Below, piece by piece: positions 22,901-35,370 of a DNA stretch of 64,000 nt. The translations under genes and the position numbers were made by a program. The stretch is from positions 2,984,001 through 3,048,000 of the forward strand of contig NC_049564.1 in NCBI RefSeq assembly GCF_013368755.1. Direction: 5' to 3'. This DNA comes from Talaromyces rugulosus. Taxonomy: Eukaryota > Ascomycota > Eurotiomycetes > Eurotiales > Trichocomaceae. The notes under the pieces are model-generated. The model saw only the letters and a program-made list of their open reading frames with translations, searched no databases and was not told where the DNA came from. Numbering within the stretch: position 1 is the stretch's first letter; the number at the start of each line of letters is the position of its first letter.

Positions 22901-25900
22901 TTCGCGAGTACTGGGAAGTCAATCATCAAGTACAGGCCACTATCTTATCATTGATCGAGGCGATTGCCAAGGCTCTCGAGGGAGAATTCAAAAAGTACCT
23001 GGCCGGACTGATTCCGCTAATGCTAGGCACTCTAGAAACTGACACTTCATCCCGACGACAACCATCAGAGAGGATTCTTCACACTTTCCTTATTTTTGGT
23101 TCAAGTGGAGAGGAATACATGCACTTGATTGTGCCTTCGATTGTACGGCTTTTTGAAAAACCACAGAACCCATCGAGTATTCGTAAATCCGCTATAGAAA
23201 CTCTGGGAAAGCTGTCTCGCCAAGTCAACGTTTCCGACTTTTCATCTCTCATGGTTCATTCTCTGTCTCGAGTTGTCGCTGGCAACGACAAAGTGCTGCG
23301 ACAAGCTGCTTTGGATTGCATCTGTGCTCTTATATTTCAACTAGGGCAAGATTTCACTCATTACATCCAACTTGTGAGCAAGGTGAGTACTCATATCTCT
23401 TGTGCTGTGTAAATTGACTTGGCTGACGATGTATTACAGGTTTTGAAACAGCAGCAAATCAGCCACCCAACCTTTCAAACTCTTGTGACAAAACTACAAA
23501 AGGGAGAATCACTACCACAAGACTTGAATCCCGAAGAGAATTACCGCATACTTCCCGACGATACAAGTTATACGGAAATTGGCCAAAAAAAGATGCAGGT
23601 TAACCAGCAGCACTTGAAAAATGCATGGGACGCATCTCAAAAATCAACTCGGGAAGACTGGCAAGAATGGATGAGGCGTTTTAGTGTTGAGCTTTTGAAA
23701 GAATCACCTTCTCCAGCCCTGAGGGCCTGCGCTAGCTTGGCGGGTATCTACCAGCCATTGTCGAAAGACTTGTTCAACGCTGCCTTTGTCTCGTGTTGGA
23801 CTGAATTATATGACCAGTACCAGGAGGAGCTTGTGCGTTCAATTGAGAAAGCTCTCACTTCTCCAAACATCCCTCCCGAGATCTTGCAGATACTTTTGAA
23901 CCTTGCAGAATACATGGAGCACGATGACAAGGCCCTACCAATTGATATCCGAACGTTGGGTCGATATGCAGGCAAGTGTCATGCATTTGCTAAAGCTCTG
24001 CACTACAAGGAACTCGAGTTTGAACAAGACCAAAATTCAGGTGCAGTCGAAGCGTTGATCACAATCAACAATCAACTGCAACAGTCTGATGCTGCTATCG
24101 GTATCTTGCGCAAGGCTCAAGCTTATCGTGACGTTGAATTAAAAGAGACCTGGTTTGAGAAGCTTCAGCGATGGGAAGAAGCGCTTGCAGCTTACAAGCG
24201 GCGCGAAGCCCAGGACCCAGACTCTTTTGGTATTACAATGGGCAAGATGCGCTGTTTGCATGCTCTCGGAGAGTGGAAAGTATTGTCTGATTTGGCTCAA
24301 GAGAAGTGGAATCAGGCTTCTGCGGAACACAGGCGAGCCATTGCGCCTTTAGCAGCAGCCGCCGCCTGGGGCCGTGGCCAATGGGAGCTGATGGACTCTT
24401 ACATTGGTGTGATGAAAGAACAAACACCAGACCGATCCTTCTTTGGGGCTATCTTGGCCCTTCACCGAAACCAATTCGAAGAGGCGTCAGTGTACATCGA
24501 AAAGGTACGCAACGGATTGGATACGGAACTCTCTGCTCTTCTTGGAGAATCTTATAACCGGGCTTATGATGTTGTGGTTCGCGTACAAATGCTCGCTGAA
24601 CTCGAGGAAATTATCACGTTCAAACAGAACGTTGGTGATCCGGAGAAGCAGCAGGCGATGCGCGAGACGTGGGACAAGAGGCTTCTTGGTTGCCAGCAGA
24701 ATGTCGAAGTCTGGTTGAGGATGCTTAAAGTGCGACAACTTGTTACTTCCCCCCAGGAGAACTTGGACATGTTGATCAAGTTTTCCAACCTTTGTCGTAA
24801 GTCGAATCGGATGGGTATCGTTGAACGTACCCTTGCATCTTTGGAAAGCGAGGTTCAAGGTCCCAACGGCGTTGAGATCATTGCACCGCCAGAAGTCAAA
24901 TATGCTCGTTTCAAGTTTACCTGGGCTCAAGGACATCAAGTTGAAGCTCTGGAGTCTCTGAAAGAATTTACTGCCACCTTGACAGAAGATTTCACGAGAT
25001 ATAATGCCGTCTTGACAAACCATGCCGATCACAACGGAACAAACGGCGTAAACGACATTCTCGAATCTAAAAACCCCGATGTCCATCAACTGCGGTCACG
25101 AATTGGAGACGCCACGAAGTTGAAGAAACTACTAGCGAAGAGCTACCTCAAACAGGGCGAGTGGCAAACGGCTCTTCAGCGAGGAGATTGGAAACCCGAG
25201 CATGTGCGTGAGGTGCTAAACGCATACTCGGCTGCCACTCAATATAACCGGGATTCATATAAAGCCTGGCATGCATGGGCTTTTGCTAACTTTGAGGTCG
25301 TCACAACACTGACCAATCAACAGAGCCGAGATGGCTCTATGATTCCAGGGCATATTATCAACGAACATGTCATTCCAGCCATCCGTGGCTTTTTCCGGTC
25401 GATTTCACTATCTCATACTTCTTCTCTCCAAGACACTCTGAGATTGCTTACATTGTGGTTCACTCACGGAGGCGACCAAGATGTCAACACTGCCGTCACG
25501 GAAGGCTTCTCTTCTGTTAACATTGATACCTGGTTATCGGTTACACCTCAATTGATTGCACGTATCAACCAGCCGAATTTCCGAGTGCGCACTACAGTGC
25601 ATCGCCTTCTTGCGGAGGTTGGGAAAGCCCACCCGCAAGCATTGGTCTATCCCCTGACAGTTGCCATGAAATCAAATGTTGCACGACGGTCTCAGTCAGC
25701 CCGCGATATCATGACAAATATGAAGGATCACAGTCTTAAACTGGTAGATCAAGCCGATATTGTCAGCAACGAGCTCATTCGCGTGGCGGTATTGTGGCAC
25801 GAACTTTGGCATGAAGGGCTGGAGGAAGCCTCGCGTTTATACTTTGGAGATCATAACGTGGAAGGAATGTTCACTACGCTAGCACCTCTTCATGAACTTC

Positions 25901-27441
25901 TAGACAAGGGAGCCGAGACTCTAAGAGAAGTCTCGTTTACTCAAGCTTTCGGTCGCGATTTGGCTGAAGCTAAACAGTATTGCCTTTTGTACCGTGATAC
26001 CGAAGAGCTTGGTGATTTGAACCAGGCTTGGGATCTGTACTATACGGTGTTCCGCAAGATTGCACGTCAATTGCCTCAACTTTCTACCCTTGACTTGAAG
26101 TACGTGTCACCAAAGTTGAAGGATGCTGTCAACCTGGATTTGGCTGTACCAGGAACATACCATCCTGGACGGCCAGTGGTCAAGATCGCAAGCTTCGATC
26201 CTGTACTGCATGTTTTCCAGACAAAGAAGCGTCCTCGAAGGATGTCACTCAAGGGAAGTGACGGAAATTCATACATGTACGTGCTTAAGGGACACGAAGA
26301 CATCCGACAAGACGAACGTGTGATGCAGTTGTTTGGCCTTGTGAATACGCTGCTGGACAACGATAGTGAGAGCTTCAAGCGGCATTTGACTGTGCAGCGA
26401 TTCGCAGCGATTCCGTTGTCTCAGAACTCTGGTGTACTAGGATGGGTCTCGAATAGTGATACATTGCACGCACTCATCAAGGAATACCGTGAGAGCCGGC
26501 GCATTTTGTTGAATATCGAGCATCGCATCATGCTTCAAATGGCACCGGACTACGACAACTTAACCTTGATGCAAAAGGTCGAAGTGTTTGGCTACGCAAT
26601 GGATAACACAACCGGCAAGGACCTCTACCGTGTTCTTTGGCTGAAGAGCAAGAGTTCTGAGTCTTGGCTAGAGCGCCGAACTAATTACACGCGGTCACTT
26701 GGAGTGATGTCCATGGTCGGCTACATCCTTGGTCTTGGTGATAGGCATCCATCGAACTTGCTTCTTGATCGTATCACCGGTATAGTCGTACATATCGACT
26801 TTGGAGACTGTTTCGAAATCGCGATGCATCGCGAGAAGTACCCCGAACGGGTTCCGTTCCGGTTGACTCGTATGTTGACGTTTGCTATGGAAGTCAGCAA
26901 TATTGAGGGAAGTTACCGTATCACCTGTGAAGCTGTCATGCGCGTGATCCGCGAAAACAAGGATTCGCTGATGGCAGTTCTCGAAGCTGTAAGTACCATT
27001 TTCCGATTTTTAAACCTGTATATTTTATCTAACTTATTCTGTGTCTAGTTCATTCACGATCCCCTGATCAATTGGCGCCTTGGGTCTCGCGAGTCCCCAG
27101 CAACACCGTCTTTCCCCACGGCTGACCGCCGCCAATCTATCATCGACGACGCGAATCTGGAGCATGGCATCCAGCCCAGTAATTTCACGCGTCCTCGTCG
27201 ACCGTCAATCCTGGAGGGCGGCATCCTTGACGCACCTCAAGGAATACCAAACGAGGCCCGTGAAGCGCAGAACGCAAAGGCTGTCCAGGTTCTCGCTCGA
27301 GTCAAGGAGAAGCTGACTGGGCGAGACTTTAAGGCAAACCACGAATTGAATGTGAGCGATCAGGTAGACAAGCTTCTCGCTCAAGCAACCAGTGTGGAGA
27401 ATATCTGCCAACACTGGATTGGATGGTGCAGTTTCTGGTAG
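19995..27441 (+). CDS. tor: TOR kinase (target of rapamycin)
   Basis: PI3K-related serine/threonine kinase, catalytic subunit of TORC1 and TORC2, controlling growth from nutrient signals. Exons 19995-20121, 20198-21149, 21206-22469, 22519-23382, 23440-26988 and 27049-27441 give 2382 aa, the expected length. HEAT repeats fill roughly the first 1200 residues, then the FAT domain. The FRB domain starts near 1847 with [20 protein letters not shown]; the serine of EEASRLYFG and the tryptophan of QAWDLYY, key to FKBP12-rapamycin binding, are present. In the kinase domain the catalytic loop [11 protein letters not shown] has Asp at about 2170 and HIDFGDCFE the metal-binding Asp at about 2189. The FATC tail is [18 protein letters not shown] through to GWCSFW. 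Only one TOR is seen here, as usual for filamentous fungi. Confidence 0.97.
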
Positions 27442-27920
27442 ATGTTTATATTATTCGGATAGTGGCATGGATGGCGTTGGAATTTCTTTTTTTCTGTCTG
27501 TCTTTTTCTCTGGCGTTTTGTTTATGTGTTGTTTTGCCAGGGGCTTGCTGTGCTTTTATCGCGAGTGGTTGTACGTGACATATTAGGATGTACGTGCATG
27601 GATACGATAATGAGGATAATTAGATTGTTCCTGTACGAGCTGTAATGTATATCCTACTGCAATAGCTAATTCATAGTACAGCATATTTTGTTACATGGTA
27701 TCAACACAATTAATTAGAAGTACAAGGCGGGCCAATCATCGTTGCACAGGGGACGCGGGACCAAGAGCCGAGGTTAAAGGGCACGGGCCACCAGCAACCC
27801 CATCTATCTGCCTCCTGCCAAACTGCTTCTTCGGCATCACAAGAACAATAGCTGGCTCATGTGCTGCTGTCGTGCATTATCATTTATGGCTCGCTAGCTT
27901 AACTTGAGCTAGCGATTACT
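27442..27920. other. intergenic, TOR 3' UTR and next promoter
   Basis: T-rich just after the TOR stop (a likely 3' UTR), then AT-rich sequence. No gene recognised. Confidence 0.4.
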
Positions 27921-29699
27921 ATGTCGACTCAACCAAAACCCGGGGACCCTGATGCGGTGGCAGCAGCAGCGGTGCACCCCGTCATCAAGAATGCGCTGCG
28001 CGTGTCTCTGAGTGCTAAAGAATACAGAATCCTGCACGAGCGTGTTCTCCGGCGGTCAGCCTTGGCGGAACGCCATCTGCCAGCACCGTCCAGGTATGAA
28101 GCAATTATCCACACCAAGAACAAGTACAATGTGGCAGCCGTGCGTGCCTCGCTGCGGGTGTTTCTCGCGCTGAGTGGCGGGCTCTCGTTGGCAGAGCTGG
28201 TTAGTGCGAAGATCAAAAAGGAGGGTTCCAAGTGAGTTTTAACTATTCTTCTCCTTTTTTTTGGATTATAAATTGACGGCTTTTTTTAAGAGAGAAAACT
28301 CGCACCGCTTTGATCAAATCGCCAAACTTCAGACTCGCATTGTCCGTTTCTCTTCTTCTGCTAGTCCACCGAGTGCTATACCGTTTCTTCGTCCGATTGC
28401 GCGCGAATCTGCGAACCGATGACGCGAAACCGTTTCGGGACCGTAATCCTCGCATTTCGAAAGCGCTGACTTCGCGATATGCGCCTGTCGTTGGGGCCAG
28501 TTTGGCTGGGTTCGCCTTGGGGGTTGGTCCCGCGGGCCGTGTGCACACCACAGTTGCAATCTATACGGCGACGAAGAGTTTGGAGTTTTTGTATAATGCC
28601 TTGAATGAGAAGGGTTACTTGGAAAAGAAGCCGTGGTGGTTTGGCAGCTGGCTGCTCATGCCAGTCTCGTTTGCACAGCTATTCCATGCGTTTGTGTTTG
28701 ACCGAGAAACAATTCCGGGGGTAAGTCTCTCTCTTTTTTTTTTCAATATATAGAAACAGAAGAGAAGCTGACATGGTTTAGTGGTTTGGTAATTTCATTT
28801 TGAGATTCTCGCCGAGCTATATTGCAGGGGCGCCAGACGGGTTCCCAGAACAACTGCAGTGGCCGGACAAGCATGGAATCGTCGACTCTCTTGGGTCAAT
28901 TGCTGATCTAAAATGGCCGTATGTATGATTTGTACTGTTTAGAGAGCTATATGTTGACTAGTGCAGGGCGTTTATTTCTCCGATTCTTCACCCCAACAAT
29001 CCCTACACTCTTCCGACGCAGCTGCAGTCGATCTCGCCGATAACATCGCCAGCACACCCGGGTATTGCTTCACTCTCATGTGCACTGCTTCACCCCGCTA
29101 GCCCAAGCTGCGGTACGGCTTTCTTGCACCACATCTTGAACTCGGTGCCACCCCTGGTCCGAGCCACGACTTTGGCCATCGTCGCCTTGTCGGCACCCGG
29201 CTACAAGAAGTTCCTGGCCAACCCCGTGACGGCTACTAGCCTGGCATCCCAACGAATCCTGAGTCTAACAGCCATTGCATCAACATCAATTGGCTCCCTG
29301 TGGGGTAGCATCTGTTTGCTCAACAGCCTACTACCCCGCTCGACTCTTCCCACGAAGCGATTCTTCCTCAGCGGGGCCATCGGTGGACTCCCCCTTGCCT
29401 TTGTCAACCAGGGGCGCGGCCTGTTCACGTACATTTTCCGAGCGGCCGTCTACTCGGCATGGGCGACGGGCGTCAAGCGCCGGCTCTGGCGGGAATGGAC
29501 AGGTGGCCAGCTGGGCCTGATTGTGCTGTCGTGGGCATTGCTTGGCGTAGTGCTCGAGTCGTCGCCACAGTCAGTCCAGGGACCGGGTTTCCGCAAGGCT
29601 CTAGCGTGGGCGCGTGGAGATGGATTTACGGATGCGGTTGAGTTGGCTGCGAAGAAGAAGAAGGCCAAGGAAGGTGAGCCGGAGGTGAAGTCCGACTGA
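27921..29699 (+). CDS. TMEM135-like multispanning membrane protein
   Basis: Resembles the TMEM135 family, peroxisome/lipid-droplet-linked proteins in animals that influence mitochondrial dynamics. Exons 27921-28231, 28291-28720, 28782-28918 and 28967-29699 give 536 aa. About eight to nine hydrophobic segments are visible, including FRLALSVSLLLLVHRVLY, YAPVVGASLAGFALGVG, and in the last exon ILSLTAIASTSIGSLWGSIC and LGLIVLSWALLGVVLE. The segment VHTTVAIYTATKSLEFLYN followed by WWFGSWLLMPVSFAQLFHAF resembles the repeated unit of TMEM135. The C-terminus is lysine-rich (AAKKKKAKEG). The assignment rests on pattern memory; a generic fungal integral membrane protein is the fallback. Confidence 0.7.
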
Positions 29700-30059
29700 T
29701 TTCTACACTTGCAGTAATAACGTCTGTGGATCGGGTGTCTTATTGGAAGGTATATTTTACGCGGTATGCATAAAACAAATACGTGTACACTTTTTTGCAA
29801 AGTAATGCGAGATGCTGGTTCGGAAATACTATTCCAGTAGACTAGATGCATCGGGTCTGCTGGATTCTCTTTCCCAATTAGGCAATATGTCGGCGTTTAC
29901 ATCATACATAGTGCATCATACATCACATACCAAGTTATACACGTATTAAATAATACGAAGACGTGTTTGTGCAATTTGGTAGTAATACATAGTTATTTAT
30001 AGATGGTAACTGACATATATATACTCTAGTGTTTTATGTACATCAATCCAGCTCTATTT
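29700..30059. other. convergent intergenic region
   Basis: AT-rich 3' flanks of two convergent genes, with several AATAAA-like words. Nothing else seen. Confidence 0.4.
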
Positions 30060-31182
30060 TTACCACTGGTCCGGGAATCCCATATCAATGCCAAACGGCG
30101 GGGCGACATATCGTTTGGTCTGGCCCTTGGCCTTGAGGTCATCAGAGAAGCTCTTGATCAAGGCCACGTCTTCGGCATCGAGCTCAACCAGGCTGTTGCG
30201 GTTGGCGGTGATGCGGTCTGGGTTGATGGATTTGGCGAGGACGGCGGAGCCGCGGGCGACTGTTTGATTTATTAGTTTGTGTTTTTCTTCTTCTTCTGCT
30301 TTAAAATAAAGAAATAAAGATACGTACAGTGCCAGCTCAACAAGACAGCCGCAGGGGTGACATTGCGCTTCTTGGAGATAGCCACAATGGGCTCAGCGCT
30401 CAGCAATGGGCTGCCCGTCGAGCCCAGAGGGCTGTAGGCTGTGACGAGAATACCCTTTGACTGGCTGAAGTCAACAATTTCCTGCTGGGGTAGCTGCGGG
30501 TGGTTCTCGATTTGGTTGACGGCGGGCACGATGGTGGCCTCTGACAGCAGCTTTTCCAGGTATGGGACACTGTAGTTGGACACGCCAACGGCCTTGACCT
30601 TGCCCGTGGCTGGCAGCTTTTCCATGGCCTTCCAGGTGTCGACGTGGTTGTGCGATTTGATCATGTCGCGAGTGCCATCGGGGAATTTGGGGAAGAGGGG
30701 GTGGTTTCCTTTTTAAACTTGTCAGTTTCTCTCATGTATAAAAATAAAGATGCGATGGATAAGATATACCCTTGTCGTTCATGCGCACCGGCCAATGCAC
30801 CAGGTACAAATCGACATAGTCCAATCCCAACGACTTGAGACTGGTATCAAGACCTTCTTCAACGCGGTTGGCATAGATGTTCCACAGCTTGGTGGTGACA
30901 AAGAGGTCCTCGCGCTTGACGAGGCCGGCGTCGATGGCGGCCTTGATGCCCTTGCCGACGTCCTCCTCGTTCTGGTAGGCCAGGGCAGTGTCAATGTGGC
31001 GGTATCCGACCTCGATGGCATGGTATACGGCCTTTTGGGTCTCCTCGGAAGAGGATTGCCATGTTCCTATGCTGGGTTAGTTCGTAACCACGAGTCTGGA
31101 GTATATAAGACATACCCAATCCGAGGGCGGGAATCTCCGCGCCGGTGTTGAGCTTGAAGCGCTTGTCTGCGAGGGCGGCCAT
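30060..31182 (-). CDS. aldo-keto reductase (Gcy1/glycerol dehydrogenase-like)
   Basis: NADPH-dependent carbonyl reductase of the AKR superfamily. Four exons, 31182-31116, 31066-30770, 30708-30328 and 30259-30060, give 314 aa, the standard TIM-barrel length. The catalytic tetrad is complete: Asp48 in YRHIDTALAYQ, Tyr53, Lys82 in VTTKLWN and His113 in YLVHWP. GKVKAVGVSNYS and VNQIENHPQLPQ are the usual AKR signatures, and VLAKSINPDRI is the NADPH phosphate-binding block. The last junction codes Phe after SWH, where relatives usually have Val; the splice sites still fit. It is divergent from inositol oxygenase, so reduction of D-glucuronate to L-gulonate is an attractive but unproven role. Glycerol or glyceraldehyde metabolism is the family default. 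Confidence 0.9.
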
Positions 31183-31926
31183 TTTAGTCTCGTAATAATG
31201 TCAACTGGTGTATGCAGTAAAGATACAGGAGAGGATGGTGCAGAGGAGAGAAAGCAATTTGCGCTGTGGTGTCTGGCTCTGTTATGGTCCCCCGCAGCAC
31301 CACCACTGGATATCGGGAAGTGCCCCGCAGACCCCCACGCGTCCCTGTATACTATATGTAATAGGGCATATATTTAACTATAGTATGTAGTAATAGACTG
31401 GTTGTAGTAAATACGCGGCAACTGCAATAGCCGTGCGCTGCCAACTAAGTTATTAGCTAATGAGCGCGCGAATATTGCCAATCATTTGACTGCGGAAACC
31501 AGTCTACATCATCTAGAACATCGTCACTTACGAAACACTTGTTTACAAAAAAAAAGTCGGAAATAGAAGTATTCACAATAAACACAGCCAGTTGGTTGTT
31601 TCTAACCATAACCCTGAGTGGGTCGCTTGTGCGCACTCTGATTGGCCACTCGGAAACCATTTTCATCATCGCCACAGAACGACGTTTTGTCTCTTTCTCG
31701 AAGCCTCATGACAAGAGAACAAGAAAGTGAAAAAAAAAAAGCGATCATGACGTGGGGACACATGCCGATGCGGGGCGGTATGACACTGGAATCTGAGTTC
31801 CGTATATGTCGAGTTTTCCTGGGGCTGTATATAAAAATGATATCTGCCCCTGTCTGGACCGGAGATCATTCAACTCACTGAGATCAAGTCATCCTTTAAA
31901 ACTTACTCCATTGAAAATCACACAAG
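31183..31926. promoter_or_regulatory. shared promoter of aldo-keto reductase and inositol oxygenase
   Basis: 744 bp between divergent start codons. TATATAAAAA at 31828-31837 lies about 90 bp upstream of the inositol oxygenase ATG and is a convincing TATA box. GCCAAT near 31477 is a candidate CCAAT-complex site. The sharp TATA box suggests inducible expression of the oxygenase. Confidence 0.55.
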
Positions 31927-32898
31927 ATGGCCCCAGTAGCAGTCGCTCCTCCCCCCGAGGGAGCCTTCAACACCAAGCGCGATGGCCAAGCGCTCGAAGC
32001 AGTGTCCGACGACATCGACACGGTCAACGTGCTCAAGTCACAAATCAAGGACCAAAAGGCAGCAGCCGATGCCGAAAAGGGCCTGTACGAGGCCTCCGAG
32101 TTCGACCAGAGCAAGGACAAGACGCAGTTCCGCCAGTATGAGAATGCCTGCGACCGCGTCAAGAACTTTTACGCCGAGCAGCACACCAAGCAGACAGTCG
32201 CGTACAACCTCAAAGCGCGCAATCAGTTCCGTGCCAAGACGCGCGCTCGCATGACTGTCTGGCAGGCTATGGAGAAGCTCAACACGCTCATCGATGAGTC
32301 TGACCCTGACACCTCGCTCAGCCAGATCGAGCATCTGCTGCAGTCCGCCGAGGCGATCCGGCGCGACGGCAAGCCGCGCTGGATGCAGCTGACAGGCCTG
32401 ATCCACGATCTGGGCAAGCTGCTTTTCTTCTTTGATGCGCAGGGTCAGTGGGATGTTGTCGGGGATACTTTCCCTGTTGGTTGTGCCTTTGACGAGCGCA
32501 TCATCTACGGCCGCGACAGCTTCAAGACCAACCCGGACTTTGGCCATGAGGTGTTTGATAGCAAGTTTGGCATCTACGAGCCGGGCATTGGCCTTGAAAA
32601 TGTCATGATTAGCTGGGGCCACGACGAGTACTTGTACTACGTCGTCAAGGAGCAGTCGACTCTGCCCGACGAGGCCCTCGCCATGATCCGCTATCACTCG
32701 TTTTACCCCTGGCACAACGCCGGCGCCTACCACGAGTTGATGAACGACAAGGACCACGAGATGCTCAAGGCCGTCAAGGCCTTTAACCCCTATGACCTGT
32801 ACAGCAAGAGCGACGACCTGCCCAAGGTTGAGGAGTTGCGGCCATACTATGAGGAGCTCATTGATGAGTATTTCCCAGAGAAGGTCCTCAACTGGTGA
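31927..32898 (+). CDS. miox: myo-inositol oxygenase
   Basis: Di-iron oxygenase that cleaves myo-inositol to D-glucuronate, the first step of inositol catabolism; cytosolic. Single exon, 323 aa, slightly longer than animal enzymes because of an N-terminal extension. The HD-domain metal ligands are in place: TGLIHDLGK (His-Asp), and further His residues in SWGHDEYLYYVV and IRYHSFYPWH. WQAMEKLNTLIDESDPDTS and GDTFPVGCAFDERIIY are near-invariant family blocks. The gene is GC-richer and intron-free compared with its neighbours, which fits strong codon bias, or possibly a more recent arrival; the sequence does not decide. Its TATA box is at 31828. Convergent with the P450. Confidence 0.95.
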   Translation: MAPVAVAPPPEGAFNTKRDGQALEAVSDDIDTVNVLKSQIKDQKAAADAEKGLYEASEFDQSKDKTQFRQYENACDRVKNFYAEQHTKQTVAYNLKARNQFRAKTRARMTVWQAMEKLNTLIDESDPDTSLSQIEHLLQSAEAIRRDGKPRWMQLTGLIHDLGKLLFFFDAQGQWDVVGDTFPVGCAFDERIIYGRDSFKTNPDFGHEVFDSKFGIYEPGIGLENVMISWGHDEYLYYVVKEQSTLPDEALAMIRYHSFYPWHNAGAYHELMNDKDHEMLKAVKAFNPYDLYSKSDDLPKVEELRPYYEELIDEYFPEKVLNW

Positions 32899-33109
32899 TT
32901 CTTTTTAATTCTTTTTATTTTATATTAAATCTTTCATATGTCTAAGCGTTAGTTATTTGTGTTTACCTAAACGGGCTACATTACCCAGTTGTTACTTATA
33001 TGCAACATTGATGATACCATGATTTGAGATTGATATACTACAGACTAAGTAGAGGGACAAGTAAGAAAAGACAAAAGACCAACGCCACGTATGCAACTAT
33101 ACAACTGTA

Positions 33110-34717
33110 CTATTTAGAACTGTGCAGGTTGACAAGCACGCTCTTGGGCGCGCTCGTGACGCTGTACTGATGCTTATCTAGCTCAGTCGGATTGATTGCC
33201 GTAATCTCATCAAACAACTGCACCAGTCGGACCGTCACGTAGCCCGCTTCGGTCAACGCAAATTGCTGGCCTAGACAGATGCGAGGCCCGCCGTTGAACG
33301 GCAGATACTCCCAGCCAGTGCGGCGTGAAACCCACCGCTCCGGATTGAACTCGTCGGCGTCGGCGCCCCAGATATCCTTGCGACGTTGCATGACGTACAC
33401 GGAGTAGTTGACCTCTTCGCCCTTGCGCACGTATATAGGACTTGTCCCGTTGGGCCCGCCGCCCAGCGGCAGAGTGGTGTCCTTGACGGCCATGCGTGAG
33501 TTCAACGGCACTGATGGGTATAGACGGAGCGACTCCTGCAGTACGTGCTGCAGGTAGGCGCAGCCCTTGAGCCGCTCAAACGTCATGTCACGCGGAGAGT
33601 CGTATTCGCCAAATGCCTCGACCAGAACCGTCCTCAGCTTACTGTACACCTGCGGATGGCGCGCGAGCAGGAAGAAAGTCCATCCGAGCAGACCAGCCGT
33701 GGTATCACGGCCAGCCAACAGGATGTGCAGCAACTGGCAGCGGAGCTCGATCGGGTCTTTGGTCTCCTTGATGAGCTCGTGCAGGAACACGTACCGCGTC
33801 TTCTCGCCGGCGGCTTCGGCTTTTTCTTCAGCGTCTGCACGTTCCAGGGCTTGCTTCACAAAGTGATCAGCAAAGGCGTGCACTTCACGGCAGTCCTCCT
33901 GGAACTCGCGCGGGTTGTGCAGTCGGTACATGTGGGAGAGCCGACCTCGTGAGCCCAGGTGCTTGGTGCCGTTGTCGAAATGGTGCGCCAGGTTTCGCCA
34001 GTTGTACGCGTTGGGGTCGCCCGACATGCCGCCGGGCAGGGCCTGCAGCTGCGACTCGACAGACTGACCAAAGAGGAACTCGGTGGCCGAGTCGATGGTC
34101 AGTCTGAAGAACAGAGGGCCCATGTTGATGGCGCCGGTCCAGCCAGACGCTGTGTCGGGCTTGACGTGCATCAGCAGCTGCTGGACATGAGTTTCCTCGA
34201 GCTCGAGATCAGCCACCTGCTGGCGCGTGAACTGGGGGCGCAACATGGCTCGCGAGTGAGACCTGTAGAGAGTCAGATATACTCAGATAAATAGGGTACT
34301 TGGATAGGAGACTCACCACACCGGCCCATTGGCAGTAAAGATACCCTGTCCCAGCATCGGCCAGAAACTGCCCTGCCTGTTCTTGGGGATCTCAAAGTCG
34401 TTGAACTGCGTGGCTAGGATGGCCTGCACATTCCTGGGCTCGGCAGTGAAGATCTGGCGCTTGCCGCCGATCCAGTGTTGGAACGAGGACCTGCCCTCTT
34501 CTTTGTAGATGATCATGAACTCATCGCAGATCATGTCGCGCTTGTCGGCCGCATTCAGACGGCGAATATGGTCGATACCGAGCGGTAGTTTGTTGACCTT
34601 GGTGTGCGGCGTCTCGCAGTGCAGACGGCGCGCGTTGGCGGCATGGCGAAAGTAGTTGTAGACGGGGCGCACCAGGAGAAAGTAGAGGGCGATGAGGCCG
34701 GCGATGATGGCCAGCAT
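33110..34717 (-). CDS. cytochrome P450, CYP52-like (alkane/fatty-acid omega-hydroxylase type)
   Basis: Membrane-bound ER monooxygenase. Exons 34717-34317 and 34262-33110 give 517 aa; the start is the first ATG (MLAIIAGLIALYFLLVRPVY), giving a clear N-terminal anchor. The upstream codon in the same frame is GTG, so it is not used. The junction FTANGPVW to SHSRAMLRPQFTR is a hallmark CYP52-type block. The I-helix has LLAGRDTTAGLLGW, the K-helix ESLRLYPSVPLNSR, and the heme loop FNGGPRICLGQQFALTEAGY with Cys463. These point to terminal hydroxylation of n-alkanes or fatty acids. TATATAAG lies at 34824-34831, about 110 bp upstream. Confidence 0.93.
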
Positions 34718-35370
34718 GGTCACTGGTTTGGGGGACGAAGTGAAGCAAATTTTATATGGTATATACAGACTAGGAGAATATGTGCATCACTGGTAGGACG
34801 CATGGCTTGGATAGGCAGGCCGGCTTATATAGAGGCAGCGCCACCGGGCGCATGGCGTAACGCTGTCTAAGCAGCGTACATGTAACGGTGACCAAGGAAG
34901 CATCGAATCATGAAGTAATAATAACGAAGCCTAAAGTCGGACTAATTCTTTGAAGTGAAGCTCAAAACGTGTGGAGAACAAAACCCCGCGCATGCGAGGC
35001 AGTTGCGACTGGCTCGGCGGTCGGGTCTCGGGCCTCTCGGGCCTCTCGGGCCTTGGCGTGCGTCGCTCCTTCCGCATTGGGAAATAACGGTCAGCCGTTC
35101 CCTCTTAGTAACAACCTCCCTTGCTTCTTAATCCTTCTCTTATTATTATTGCTATTACTTCTATGCTTTACAGATGACCGAATTACTACATTTGTCTTGG
35201 TGGGTTGGCCAGGATCAACCATGTTGTGCATTGCTTACGAATTGTGCGTACAGCCTACCTACAGTCGGTGATTGTTCAGATCACACCAGAAACAGAGATC
35301 AACACCAGATCAACCACATCCAGAAAGAAGGAATACGACCGATCAAACTCATCGGTAATAATAAATCAAA
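34718..35370. other. intergenic, P450 promoter and downstream gene 3' flank
   Basis: Contains the P450 TATA box, three perfect head-to-tail copies of CTCGGGCCT at 35027-35053, and a pyrimidine-rich (TTA)n stretch near 35134 ending in CAG that mimics a splice acceptor. No gene recognised. Confidence 0.45.

Noticed and set aside
35134..35173. Pyrimidine-rich tract ending TTTACAG followed by ATG, like a splice acceptor before a gene
   Set aside because: The following plus-strand frame is short and featureless, and it runs opposite the 3' end of the BTB-like gene.
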